Shown here piece by piece: positions 25,360-32,858 of a DNA stretch of 64,000 bases (position 1 is its first letter; each line of letters starts with the position of its first letter). The notes under the pieces were generated by a model. It was not told where the DNA came from and made no database searches. It was given only the letters and a program-made list of their open reading frames with translations. The position numbers were made by a program, and so were the translations under genes. This DNA comes from CAJCJE01 sp035948315 (GTDB lineage: Bacteria; Actinomycetota; Actinomycetes; Mycobacteriales; Pseudonocardiaceae), in the NCBI GenBank assembly GCA_035948315.1, contig DASZJG010000089.1:248001-312000 (forward strand), written 5' to 3'.

Positions 25360-25518
25360 ATGGGTGATCGCTACGACGAACTCGTCGCGAGCGGACAGAT
25401 CCAGCCCGCCACCTCGAACCTGACCGCAGGCGACTGGCGGAAGTTCACGCACTTCGAGGTGCCGGAAGACGTGGATCCGCTCGCCGTGCTGCTTGAGATG
25501 CGCGAAGACGAGCGGTGA
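25360..25518 (+). CDS. 52-aa protein resembling a Phd-type antitoxin tail
   Basis: A short gene after the GNAT toxin. ATG 25360 follows GGGAG at about 8 bases; an in-frame ATG 25345 overlaps the toxin TGA (TGATG). It reads MGDRYDELVASGQIQPATS and ends DPLAVLLEMREDER. The YDxLVASGxxxPA pattern is common in the C-terminal, toxin-binding part of Phd/YefM antitoxins, whose DNA-binding half is absent here. No toxin follows: the next gene converges from the other strand one base away. It may be a remnant or a small accessory protein. Confidence 0.55.
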   Translation: MGDRYDELVASGQIQPATSNLTAGDWRKFTHFEVPEDVDPLAVLLEMREDER

Positions 25519-25519
25519 G

Positions 25520-26437
25520 CTAACCCGCGCAGCCGCGCCACCATTCGAGGACTTCGGGGGCGACGCCGGGGCCGGCCACGAGGAGGCCGTCGACGGGGAG
25601 GCCGGTGGCGCCGGTGGTTTCGGTGCCGTGGCGGTCCAGGACGACGGCGCCGGCTTCGAGGGCGAGTGCTACGCCGCCTGCGACGTCCCATTCGTGGAAG
25701 CTGTGCAGGACGGCTGCTGCCGCGTGACCGAGCGCTACTCCGGTGACGGCCAGGGCTGCTGAGCCGAGGATGCGGACGCCGGTGTGGGCCTTGGCGGCGC
25801 GGCTCATGAATTCGGCCATGCCGGGCCAGGGACCGCCGCCGACCAGTTCGGTGCAGACGATCGCGCCGGCGAGTTCGGTGCGGGCGGGGAGTTGGACGGG
25901 GCTGCCGTTGGCTCGGGCGCCTCGGCCTCTGGCGGCGGCGTAGATCTGGGCGCGGTAGGGGTCGGCGACCACGCCGACGACCGGGCCGTCGGCGTCCATC
26001 AGGGCGAGGCTGTAGGCGCACCAGGGCATGCCGGCCACGTAGTTGGCGGTGCCGTCGACCGGGTCGACGACCCAGCGGTACTCGGCCTCGCCCGCGCCGA
26101 CGTCGGCACCGAATTCTTCGCCGACGACGGGGATGCCGGGGAATTCGGCGGTGAGTACGCGCCGGGTGTGGCGTTCGAGGGTGCGGTCGGTGTCGGTGAC
26201 CCAGTCGAACGGGGATTCCTTCGCCGTGGGCCGCGCGCCGCGCCCCGCCGTCGCGGTGATCACGTCGGTGGCGTCGTTGGCGAGCCGGCCGGCGACCTCG
26301 AGGGCGTGGGAAACCAGGGCGGGCGAGACCGGACGGGCCGGGCGGCGGGTCGGGCTCACGGGGCTGGACTCCCAACGCGGTCGGGGCGCGGTTTCAGCGG
26401 GTTCGCGATAAGGAGTCGGTGAAGGAACAGCCGTCAT
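25520..26437 (-). CDS. Inositol monophosphatase family protein
   Basis: A 305-aa Mg-dependent phosphatase. It contains the metal motifs GEEFG (near 106), DPVDGTANY (125-133) and the C-terminal FHEWDVAGGVALALEAGAVV, the defining set of the IMPase superfamily, which acts on inositol phosphate, histidinol phosphate, fructose-1,6-bisphosphate or PAP. A Pro/Arg-rich leader of about 38 residues precedes the domain. ATG 26437 is preferred to the in-frame ATG 26446. It is divergent from menG. The substrate is not resolvable from these motifs. Confidence 0.92.
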   Translation of the reverse strand: MTAVPSPTPYREPAETAPRPRWESSPVSPTRRPARPVSPALVSHALEVAGRLANDATDVITATAGRGARPTAKESPFDWVTDTDRTLERHTRRVLTAEFPGIPVVGEEFGADVGAGEAEYRWVVDPVDGTANYVAGMPWCAYSLALMDADGPVVGVVADPYRAQIYAAARGRGARANGSPVQLPARTELAGAIVCTELVGGGPWPGMAEFMSRAAKAHTGVRILGSAALAVTGVALGHAAAAVLHSFHEWDVAGGVALALEAGAVVLDRHGTETTGATGLPVDGLLVAGPGVAPEVLEWWRGCAG

Positions 26438-26554
26438 ACCGCTCAAGCGTGAACTTGCCTGGTGTCTGTGACGCGACCAACAGATGACGGACTGACGATC
26501 ACTGTGTGCAAGTCTCGTGCGGAACGCGGCCTTGCCTGGCCGTACGCTCCCTGC

Positions 26555-27268
26555 ATGTCACGCGCGAATCTGGACCGGGACCCGCACGAGGTCGCGCACA
26601 TGTTCGACGGGGTCGCCAAGCACTACGACCGGACCAATTCGCTGACCAGCCTCGGTTTCGACCGGTACTGGCGCAGCGTGACAGCGCGCGAGCTGGCGCT
26701 CTCGCCGGGTGAGAAGGTGCTGGACATCGCGGCCGGCACCGCGGTGTCCACGGTCGCCCTCGCCGCGTCCGGCGCCTGGTGCGTTGCCGCGGACTTCTCG
26801 CTCGGCATGCTGGCGCGCGGTACGCACCGCAAGGTGCCCAAGGTCGCGGCGGACGCGCTGCACCTGCCGTTCGCGGACGACTCGTTCGACGCGGTGACGG
26901 TGTCCTTCGGGCTGCGCAACATGAAGGGCACGGTGCACGCGCTCGCCGAGATGCGCCGGGTGGTTCGGCCGGGCGGGCGGCTGGTGGTGTGCGAGTTCTC
27001 CACGCCGACCTTTGCCCCGTTCCGGTTCGTGTACCTGAACTACCTGATGCGCGCGCTGCCGGCGATCGCGCGGAAGGTGTCGTCCAACCCGGACGCCTAC
27101 GTCTATCTGGCCGAGTCGATCCGGGCCTGGCCCGCGCAGCGCCAACTGGCCGAACTCGTCGAGCAGGCGGGCTGGCGAGACGTGGAGTGGACCAACCTGA
27201 CCGGTGGCATCGTCGCCCTGCACCGGGCCGGCAAGCCGGTCGGCGAGGGCACCGAATCCAGCACCTAG
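26555..27268 (+). CDS. menG: Demethylmenaquinone methyltransferase
   Basis: A 237-aa SAM-dependent methyltransferase, the last ring-modifying step of menaquinone synthesis. It shows the UbiE/MenG start VAHMFDGVAKHYDRTNSLTS, motif I VLDIAAGTA (55-63) and the family stretch SFGLRNMKGTVHALAEMRRV followed by RPGGRLVVCEFSTPTF. ATG 26555 is chosen over an upstream extension because family homology begins here. It sits 51 bp before menJ, in the same direction, and uses the product of MenA. Confidence 0.95.
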   Translation: MSRANLDRDPHEVAHMFDGVAKHYDRTNSLTSLGFDRYWRSVTARELALSPGEKVLDIAAGTAVSTVALAASGAWCVAADFSLGMLARGTHRKVPKVAADALHLPFADDSFDAVTVSFGLRNMKGTVHALAEMRRVVRPGGRLVVCEFSTPTFAPFRFVYLNYLMRALPAIARKVSSNPDAYVYLAESIRAWPAQRQLAELVEQAGWRDVEWTNLTGGIVALHRAGKPVGEGTESST

Positions 27269-27319
27269 ACTCGGGGCTAATCCCCTCTCCAGCTGAGAGC
27301 CCTCAAGGAGCACACGCCT

Positions 27320-28609
27320 ATGCCTAGCCGACGCCGAGCCGACGAGGATGCCGAGGTCATCGTGGTGGGTGCCGGCCCCGCCGGTTCCACCGCGGCCACC
27401 TACCTGGCCCGGTGCGGGTTGGACGTGCTGCTGCTGGAGAAGAGCACCTTCCCCCGCGAGAAGGTGTGTGGCGACGGTCTCACTCCTCGTGGTGTGAAGC
27501 AGCTCATCGACCTCGGCGTGGACACCCGCGAGGAGGCGGGTTGGCTGCACAACCGCGGCCTGCGCGTGATCACCGCGCACCACAACCTCGAACTGGACTG
27601 GCCGACGCTGGCCAACTACCCGCCCTACGGGCTGGTCCGGCCGCGCCAGGACTTCGACGAGATGCTGGCCAGGACGGCGCAGCGGGCGGGCGCGCGGCTG
27701 CTGGAGGAGACCAACGTCAACGGCGCGATCACCGACGAGCGCACCGGACGCGTGGTCGGCGTGACCGCGAAGGTGGGCAAGGACCGGGAACCGGTCAGCT
27801 ACCGCGCCCCGCTGGTGCTGGCCTGCGACGGCGTGTCCGCGCGGCTGGCGCTGTCGGTGGGGATCGAGAAGCGGGACGACCGCCCGATGGGCGTCGCGGT
27901 GCGCCGGTACTACACCTCGCCGCGCACCAAGGACGATTACCTGGAGTCGCACCTTCAGCTGTGGGACCGCTCGGATCCGGCGCGGCCGGTGCTGCTGCCC
28001 GGCTACGGCTGGATCTTCGGCATGGGCGACGGCACGGTGAACGTGGGCCTTGGCATCCTGTCGACCTCCAAGGCGTACGGCACCACGGACTACCGCGCGC
28101 TGATGCGGCAGTGGGTCGGTGGCCTGGACGAGGAGTACGAGCTCAGCGAGAACACCGCGACCGGCAAGATCGGCGGCGCGGCGCTGCCGATGGGCTTCAA
28201 CCGGACCCCGCACTACCGCGACGGCCTGCTGCTGGTGGGCGACGCGGGCGGCACGGTGAACCCGTTCAACGGCGAGGGCATCGGCTTCGCCATGGAGTCG
28301 GCGAAGCTGGCCGCGCAGTACGTGGTGCAGGCGCTGGCCCGGTCGGAGGGTGCGGCGCGCGAGCGGGCGCTGGCCGGCTACCCGGCGGCGATGAAGCAGG
28401 CGCTGGGCAGCTACTACACGCTGGGCAACACGTTCTCGAAGCTGATCGCGAACCCGACGATCATGCGGCTGTGCACCCGGCACGGGCTGCCCAAGGAGCG
28501 GTTGATGCGGCTGGTGCTGAAGCTGCTGGCCGGTCTGTACGACCCGCGCGACGGCGACTACATGGACCGGATCATCACGGTGGCAACGAAACTGGCGCCC
28601 AGCGTCTGA
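27320..28609 (+). CDS. menJ: Menaquinone reductase, geranylgeranyl reductase family
   Basis: A 429-aa FAD-dependent oxidoreductase. The dinucleotide fold VIVVGAGPAGSTAATYLARC (GAGPAG 17-22), the PREKVCGDGLTPRGVKQLID stretch and LLLVGDAGGTVNPFNGEGIG are typical of the geranylgeranyl reductase family. In mycobacteria the orthologue next to menG saturates one isoprene unit of the menaquinone tail (beta unit), forming MK-9(H2). By synteny the same role is likely here; the number of reduced units cannot be told. A strong terminator follows at 28627. Confidence 0.9.
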   Translation: MPSRRRADEDAEVIVVGAGPAGSTAATYLARCGLDVLLLEKSTFPREKVCGDGLTPRGVKQLIDLGVDTREEAGWLHNRGLRVITAHHNLELDWPTLANYPPYGLVRPRQDFDEMLARTAQRAGARLLEETNVNGAITDERTGRVVGVTAKVGKDREPVSYRAPLVLACDGVSARLALSVGIEKRDDRPMGVAVRRYYTSPRTKDDYLESHLQLWDRSDPARPVLLPGYGWIFGMGDGTVNVGLGILSTSKAYGTTDYRALMRQWVGGLDEEYELSENTATGKIGGAALPMGFNRTPHYRDGLLLVGDAGGTVNPFNGEGIGFAMESAKLAAQYVVQALARSEGAARERALAGYPAAMKQALGSYYTLGNTFSKLIANPTIMRLCTRHGLPKERLMRLVLKLLAGLYDPRDGDYMDRIITVATKLAPSV

Positions 28610-28626
28610 TCAACTCAGCGATCGCG

Positions 28627-28658
28627 AGGCCGGCTCCGAAGGACGGGGCCGGCCTTTG
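28627..28658 (+). terminator. Intrinsic terminator after menJ
   Basis: An 11-bp stem (AGGCCGGCTCC with GGGGCCGGCCT, one G-T pair) and a 7-nt loop are followed by TTT. It begins 17 bp after the menJ stop and isolates menG-menJ from the nuo operon. Confidence 0.8.
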
Positions 28659-28746
28659 CGTTGGCTGGATCGGTGTTCCTGATCACAAGAAAAGGCGACG
28701 CCCTTCCACAACCTTGTGACCTAGGTCCTAAACTACGCATCGCGGC

Positions 28747-28764
28747 TTGTGAAGGAGTTCACAG
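28747..28764. promoter_or_regulatory. Rex-type operator, distal copy
   Basis: TTGTGAAGGAGTTCACAG holds the dyad TGTGAA-N4-TTCACA with one mismatch at the outer edge. It fits the Rex operator (TTGTGAA-N4-TTCACAA) known before cyd, nuo and rex genes in Streptomyces. Rex senses NADH/NAD and would repress nuo when NADH is low. It lies about 180 bp before nuoA. Confidence 0.75.
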
Positions 28765-28780
28765 ACCCCTTGCGGGGTAG

Positions 28781-28800
28781 CTTGTGAACATTTTCACAAG
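28781..28800. promoter_or_regulatory. Rex-type operator, proximal copy
   Basis: CTTGTGAACATTTTCACAAG is a perfect 8-bp inverted repeat with 4-nt spacer and exactly matches the core TTGTGAA-N4-TTCACAA. Its centre is 35 bp from the centre of the distal copy. A Crp-like reading (TGTGA-N6-TCACA) also fits, but the extended arms and the target operon favour Rex. Confidence 0.8.
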
Positions 28801-28847
28801 CGTCCCGGGGCGCAAAGGGGCGACGGGACACGGCACTCACCAGCTGA

Positions 28848-28863
28848 GTTAGGTGCGCCTAAC
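28848..28863. promoter_or_regulatory. Unassigned dyad upstream of nuoA
   Basis: GTTAGG-TGCG-CCTAAC is a perfect 6-bp inverted repeat 82 bp before the nuoA start, just after the Rex sites. It is not followed by a T-run, so an operator is more likely than a terminator. The half-site TTAGG recalls DtxR/IdeR boxes, but the spacing is wrong. Confidence 0.45.
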
Positions 28864-28945
28864 CGGCGTGAGTGTGACGTACACCCCGTAGGGTGCGGTC
28901 GGCGGTGACCGGTAGGTCGCCGACGGTGAGAGAGGCGGGCCAAAG

Positions 28946-29362
28946 GTGCAGATGGCAGCGGTGCAAGTGGTCGAGGCCGCGGGAACGCCCACCGCCCTGG
29001 GGCCGTATCTGCCGATCCTGTTGCTGTTCGTGCTCGCCGCGGGTTTCGCGGGTGCCTCCGCGCTGCTCGCCGCGCCGAACATGGGTCCGAAGCGGTACAA
29101 CAAGGCCAAGCTCGAGGGTTACGAGTGCGGTATCGAACCCTCGCCCCAGCCGATCATCGGCGGCGGCCGGGTTCCGGTCGCGTACTACCTGACCGCGATG
29201 CTGTTCATCCTGTTCGACATCGAAACGGTGTTCCTCTACCCGTTCGCGGTCACCGCGGACGCGCTCGGCATCTTCGGTGTCGTGGAGATCGTGTTGTTCA
29301 TCGCGACGGTCGCCTTCGCCTACGTCTATGTGTGGCGTAGGGGCGGGCTGGACTGGAACTAG
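28946..29362 (+). CDS. nuoA: NADH-quinone oxidoreductase subunit A
   Basis: A 138-aa membrane subunit of complex I, first of a complete 14-gene operon. Three helices are clear (ILLLFVLAAGFAGASALLAA; YYLTAMLFILFDIETVFLYP; VVEIVLFIATVAFAYVYVWR), and the conserved loop KLEGYECGIEP contains the Cys exposed near the quinone site. Acidic residues in LFDIETVF are part of the conserved E-channel. GTG 28946 is preceded by a purine-rich ribosome binding site. Transcription is probably governed by the Rex sites upstream. Confidence 0.97.
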   Translation: MQMAAVQVVEAAGTPTALGPYLPILLLFVLAAGFAGASALLAAPNMGPKRYNKAKLEGYECGIEPSPQPIIGGGRVPVAYYLTAMLFILFDIETVFLYPFAVTADALGIFGVVEIVLFIATVAFAYVYVWRRGGLDWN

Positions 29363-29393
29363 GGACAACACACCAAGGACCGGGAGGCTTGTC

Positions 29394-30083
29394 ATGGGTC
29401 TAGAGGAGCAACTGCCGAATGGCTTCCTGCTCGCCAAGGTCGAGCAGTTGGTCAACTGGTCGCGCAAATCGTCGGTGTGGCCCGCGCAGTTCGGCCTGGC
29501 CTGCTGCGCGTTCGAGATGATGGCGGTCGGCGGCCCGCGTTTCGACATCGCGCGCTTCGGCATGGAGCGGTTCTCGGCGACGCCGCGCCAGGCCGACCTG
29601 ATGATCGTGGCCGGCCGGGTCAGCAACAAGATGGCCCCGGTGCTGCGCCAGATCTACGACCAGATGCCCGAGCCCAAGTGGGTGCTGTCGATGGGCGTGT
29701 GCGCGTCCTCGGGCGGCATGTTCAACAACTACGCGATCGTGCAGGGCGTCGACCACATCGTGCCGGTGGACATCTACCTGCCGGGCTGCCCGCCCCGCCC
29801 GGAGATGCTGCTCGACGCGATCCTCAAGCTGCACGCCAAGATCCAGGCCGAGCCGATCAACGCGACCCGTGCGGCCATCAAGGCCGAGAACGGTGAGCAC
29901 ACCGAGTTGATCCCGTCCTCGATCCGCTTCGGTAAGCCGGGCGACAAGAAGTTCCGCGGCCCGCAGGACCCGAACGGCGCCAGCGTGGCCATCCAGGCAA
30001 GGCGGTCTCGCGAGATCCAGATCGAGGCGGGCCGGGTGCAGGACATCGAAATCGAGCCGATTCGCTCGCGGGAGCAGCACTGA
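29394..30083 (+). CDS. nuoB: NADH-quinone oxidoreductase subunit B
   Basis: A 229-aa peripheral subunit carrying cluster N2, the last 4Fe-4S centre before quinone. Ligands are Cys37, Cys38, Cys103 and Cys132 in FGLACCAFEMM, SMGVCASSGG and LPGCPPRPEML. The C-terminus is extended by about 60 residues rich in charged residues, common in actinobacteria. ATG 29394 is preceded by GGGAGG. Its stop shares one base with nuoC (TGATG). Confidence 0.97.
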   Translation: MGLEEQLPNGFLLAKVEQLVNWSRKSSVWPAQFGLACCAFEMMAVGGPRFDIARFGMERFSATPRQADLMIVAGRVSNKMAPVLRQIYDQMPEPKWVLSMGVCASSGGMFNNYAIVQGVDHIVPVDIYLPGCPPRPEMLLDAILKLHAKIQAEPINATRAAIKAENGEHTELIPSSIRFGKPGDKKFRGPQDPNGASVAIQARRSREIQIEAGRVQDIEIEPIRSREQH

Positions 30084-30811
30084 TGAGTGAAGAGAACGTG
30101 TCGCCGGGCGAGGTGGCGCCGGCCGCGTCGCAGGCAGCGTCACCGGGCGAGCCGCTGGTGGCAGGCAAGGCCCGCAAGGGCATGTTCCACATCGCCGGTT
30201 CGGGTGACACCTCCGGCTTCGGCGGCCTGGAACTGCCCAGCTACGTGCCTCCTGCGGCGGAACGCCCCTACGGCGGCTGGTTCGACGAGTTCGTGGACGA
30301 CCTGCTGACCGCCATGGCGAACCGGGGGATCCCGGTCGAGGCGATCCAGCAGATCACCGTTGACCGCGGCGAGATCACTGTCTACCTGCACCGCGACCAC
30401 CTCGTCGCGGTCGCGAGCGCGCTGCGCGACGAACCGGCGCTGCGCTTCGAGATGCTCAGCTCGGTGTCCGGTGTGGACTATGGCGAGGACGTGCCGCAGC
30501 GGCTGCACTCGGTCTACCACCTGCTCTCGATGACCTACCGCCGCCGGATCCGGCTGGAGGTCGCGGTGGACGTCGAGGACGCGCATGTGCCCAGCCTCGT
30601 GGAGATCTACCCGACCGCCGACTGGCAGGAGCGGGAGACCTGGGACATGTTCGGGATCATCTACGACGGTCATCCCGCGCTGACCCGGATCCTCATGCCG
30701 GACGACTGGGACGGGCACCCGCAGCGCAAGGACTACCCGCTCGGCGGCATCCCGGTCGAGTACAAGGGCGCCGAAATTCCTCCGCCCGACGAAAGGAGGG
30801 CGTACTCATGA
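30083..30811 (+). CDS. nuoC: NADH-quinone oxidoreductase subunit C
   Basis: A 242-aa peripheral-arm subunit (30-kDa family). The signature is in YHLLSMTYRRRIRLEVAVD and the end ETWDMFGIIYDGHPALTRIL followed by DDWDGHPQRKDYPLGGIPVE. An N-terminal extension of about 60 residues precedes the fold. It is separate from nuoD, unlike the fused NuoCD of E. coli. It overlaps nuoB by one base and nuoD by ATGA. Confidence 0.96.
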   Translation: MSEENVSPGEVAPAASQAASPGEPLVAGKARKGMFHIAGSGDTSGFGGLELPSYVPPAAERPYGGWFDEFVDDLLTAMANRGIPVEAIQQITVDRGEITVYLHRDHLVAVASALRDEPALRFEMLSSVSGVDYGEDVPQRLHSVYHLLSMTYRRRIRLEVAVDVEDAHVPSLVEIYPTADWQERETWDMFGIIYDGHPALTRILMPDDWDGHPQRKDYPLGGIPVEYKGAEIPPPDERRAYS

Positions 30812-32130
30812 CCGAGACGACCGAACCCCAGTACGCACCGTCCCGGGAGACCACCGAGGGCAAGGTCTACCTCGTCACCGAGGACAACTGGGACGAGATC
30901 CTCGCCGACGTCGGCAAGGACGAGCGGTTCGTGATGAACCTCGGGCCCTCGCACCCGTCCACGCACGGCGTGCTGCGGATGGTGGTGGAACTCGAGGGCG
31001 AGACCGTCAGCAACCTGCGGCTGGTCACCGGGTACCTGCACACCGGCATCGAGAAGAACTGCGAGTACCGGACCTGGACGCAGGGCGTCACGTTCGTGAC
31101 CCGCGCGGACTACGCCTCGCCCATCGGCAACGAGATGAACTACTGCCTCGCGGTCGAGAAGCTGCTCGGGGTGGAGATTCCGGAGCGGGCGCAGATCATC
31201 CGGGTCATGCTGCTGGAGATCAACCGGATCACCTCACACTTCCTGTGCATCGCCACCGGCGGCATGGACCTCGGGTCCACCACCGCGATGACCTACGGCC
31301 TGCGCGAGCGCGAGGAGGGCCTGAAGGTCCTTGAGCTGATCACCGGCCTGCGGATGAACCACGCGTTCGTCCGGCCCGGCGGTGTCGCCCAGGATCTGCC
31401 CGATGGCTATGAGAGCGCGGTCAAGGGGTTCGTCCAGATCGTGCGCAAGCGGCTGCCGCAGTACGACAAGCTGCTCACCGGTCAGCCGATGTTCCGCAAC
31501 CGTCTGGCCGGCGTCGGCGTGCTGCCGCTGGACGCGTGCATCGCGCTCGGCGTGACCGGTCCTGTGCTCCGCTCCGCCGGTCTGGCCTGGGACCTGCGCA
31601 AGGTCGAGCCGTACTCGGGTTACGAGGACTACGAGTTCGACGTGCCGACCGACACGGCGGCCGACTGCTTCGCCCGGTACAAGATCCGGGTCGAGGAGGT
31701 CCGCCAGTCGTTGCGGATCGTCGAGCAATGCCTGCGCAAGCTCCAGCCCGGTCCGGTCATGGTGGAGGACAAGAAGATCGCCTGGCCCGCCCAGCTGTCT
31801 GTGGGCGCCGACGGTCTTGGCAACTCCCTTGAGCACGTGCGCAAGATCATGGGCCAGTCGATGGAGTCGCTGATCCACCACTTCAAGCTGGTCACCGAGG
31901 GCTTCTCGGTCCCGGCCGGCCAGGCGTACTCCGCGATCGAGTCGCCGCGCGGCGAGATCGCCTGCCACGTGGTGTCCGACGGTGGCACCCGGCCGATGCG
32001 GGTGCACGTGCGCGAACCAAGTTTCATCAACCTCCAGGCTGCTCCCGCGATGTGTGAGGGCGGGCTGTTCGCGGACGCGATCGCCACGCTCTCCTCGATC
32101 GACCCGGTGATTGGTGGTACCGACCGATGA
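30808..32130 (+). CDS. nuoD: NADH-quinone oxidoreductase subunit D
   Basis: A 440-aa 49-kDa-type subunit forming, with NuoB, the quinone-reduction site. It shows MNLGPSHPSTHGVLRMVVEL with the quinone-site His, TGYLHTGIEKNCEYRTWTQG and GEIACHVVSDGGTRPMRVHV. As expected for complex I, the NiFe-hydrogenase metal ligands have been lost. It overlaps nuoC and nuoE by ATGA. The electron acceptor here would be menaquinone, judging from the men genes. Confidence 0.97.
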   Translation: MTETTEPQYAPSRETTEGKVYLVTEDNWDEILADVGKDERFVMNLGPSHPSTHGVLRMVVELEGETVSNLRLVTGYLHTGIEKNCEYRTWTQGVTFVTRADYASPIGNEMNYCLAVEKLLGVEIPERAQIIRVMLLEINRITSHFLCIATGGMDLGSTTAMTYGLREREEGLKVLELITGLRMNHAFVRPGGVAQDLPDGYESAVKGFVQIVRKRLPQYDKLLTGQPMFRNRLAGVGVLPLDACIALGVTGPVLRSAGLAWDLRKVEPYSGYEDYEFDVPTDTAADCFARYKIRVEEVRQSLRIVEQCLRKLQPGPVMVEDKKIAWPAQLSVGADGLGNSLEHVRKIMGQSMESLIHHFKLVTEGFSVPAGQAYSAIESPRGEIACHVVSDGGTRPMRVHVREPSFINLQAAPAMCEGGLFADAIATLSSIDPVIGGTDR

Positions 32131-32858
32131 CGAGTGATCTGGGCACTGACCTGTTCAGCGCGGAGGTCGAGGCCGAGGCCAGGGAGATCATCGCGCGCTA
32201 CCCGCGCTCGCGATCCGCGCTGCTGCCCATGCTGCACCTGGTGCAGTCGATCGAGGGGCACGTCAGCGAGCTGGGCATCGCCTTCTGCGCCAAGCAACTC
32301 GGCATCACCACCGCCGAGGTCGACGCGGTGGTCACCTTCTACACCATGTACAAGCGCACGCCCTGCGGCGAACACCTGGTCAGCGTGTGCACGAACACGC
32401 TGTGCGCGGCGCTGGGCGGGGACGCGATCTACGCGAAGCTGACCCGCCAGCTCGGCAGCGACGACGCGCCGCTGGGCCACGAGGAGACCGCGGGCGAGCC
32501 GGGTGAGACCGGCTCGATCACGTTGGAGCACGCGGAATGCCTCGCCGCCTGCGACCTCGCCCCGGTCATCCAGGTGAACTACGAGTACTACGACAACCAG
32601 ACGGTGGACTCCGCGACCGAACTCGTCGACGCGCTGCGCCGTGGCGAGAAGCCGGCGCCGAGCCGGGGTCCGGCGCTGAGCAGCTTCAAAGCGGTCTCCC
32701 GCGAACTCGCCGGCTTCTTCGACGAGCTGGACACCACTGTGGACGGTCCGTCGGCCGCGGCGGAAACCGTGCGCGGGGCGCACATCGCCAACGAGCGGGG
32801 CTGGACCGCACCGGTCATGTCGGATGTGCCGCTGCCGGCCGTCGAGGAGAAGAAATGA
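32127..32858 (+). CDS. nuoE: NADH-quinone oxidoreductase subunit E
   Basis: A 243-aa thioredoxin-like subunit binding the 2Fe-2S cluster N1a through Cys88, Cys93, Cys138 and Cys142 (CTNTLC and AECLAACD). A C-terminal extension of about 80 residues, rich in Ala, Glu and Pro, goes beyond the E. coli length and is typical of actinobacteria. It works with NuoF in the NADH-oxidising module. It overlaps nuoD and nuoF by ATGA. Confidence 0.96.
   Translation: MTSDLGTDLFSAEVEAEAREIIARYPRSRSALLPMLHLVQSIEGHVSELGIAFCAKQLGITTAEVDAVVTFYTMYKRTPCGEHLVSVCTNTLCAALGGDAIYAKLTRQLGSDDAPLGHEETAGEPGETGSITLEHAECLAACDLAPVIQVNYEYYDNQTVDSATELVDALRRGEKPAPSRGPALSSFKAVSRELAGFFDELDTTVDGPSAAAETVRGAHIANERGWTAPVMSDVPLPAVEEKK

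Larger units (their letters stand above)
28610..28945. other. menJ-nuoA intergenic region
   Basis: 336 bp without a gene. In order it holds the menJ terminator, two TTGTGAA-N4-TTCACA(A/G) inverted repeats (28747-28764 and 28781-28800), a 16-bp dyad (28848-28863) and the nuoA leader with a GAGAGG-like ribosome binding site. A partial TTGTGA half-site also occurs at 28714. This is the only substantial non-coding control region before the 16-kb nuo operon. Confidence 0.8.

Noticed and set aside
28781..28800. Crp/GlxR operator reading of the nuo dyads
   Set aside because: TGTGA-N6-TCACA also fits, but the extended TTGTGAA/TTCACAA arms and the known Rex-nuo link make Rex the better call.
28848..28863. 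DtxR/IdeR iron box
   Set aside because: The TTAGG/CCTAA half-sites are separated by 4 bp instead of the 9 bp of the 19-bp box.
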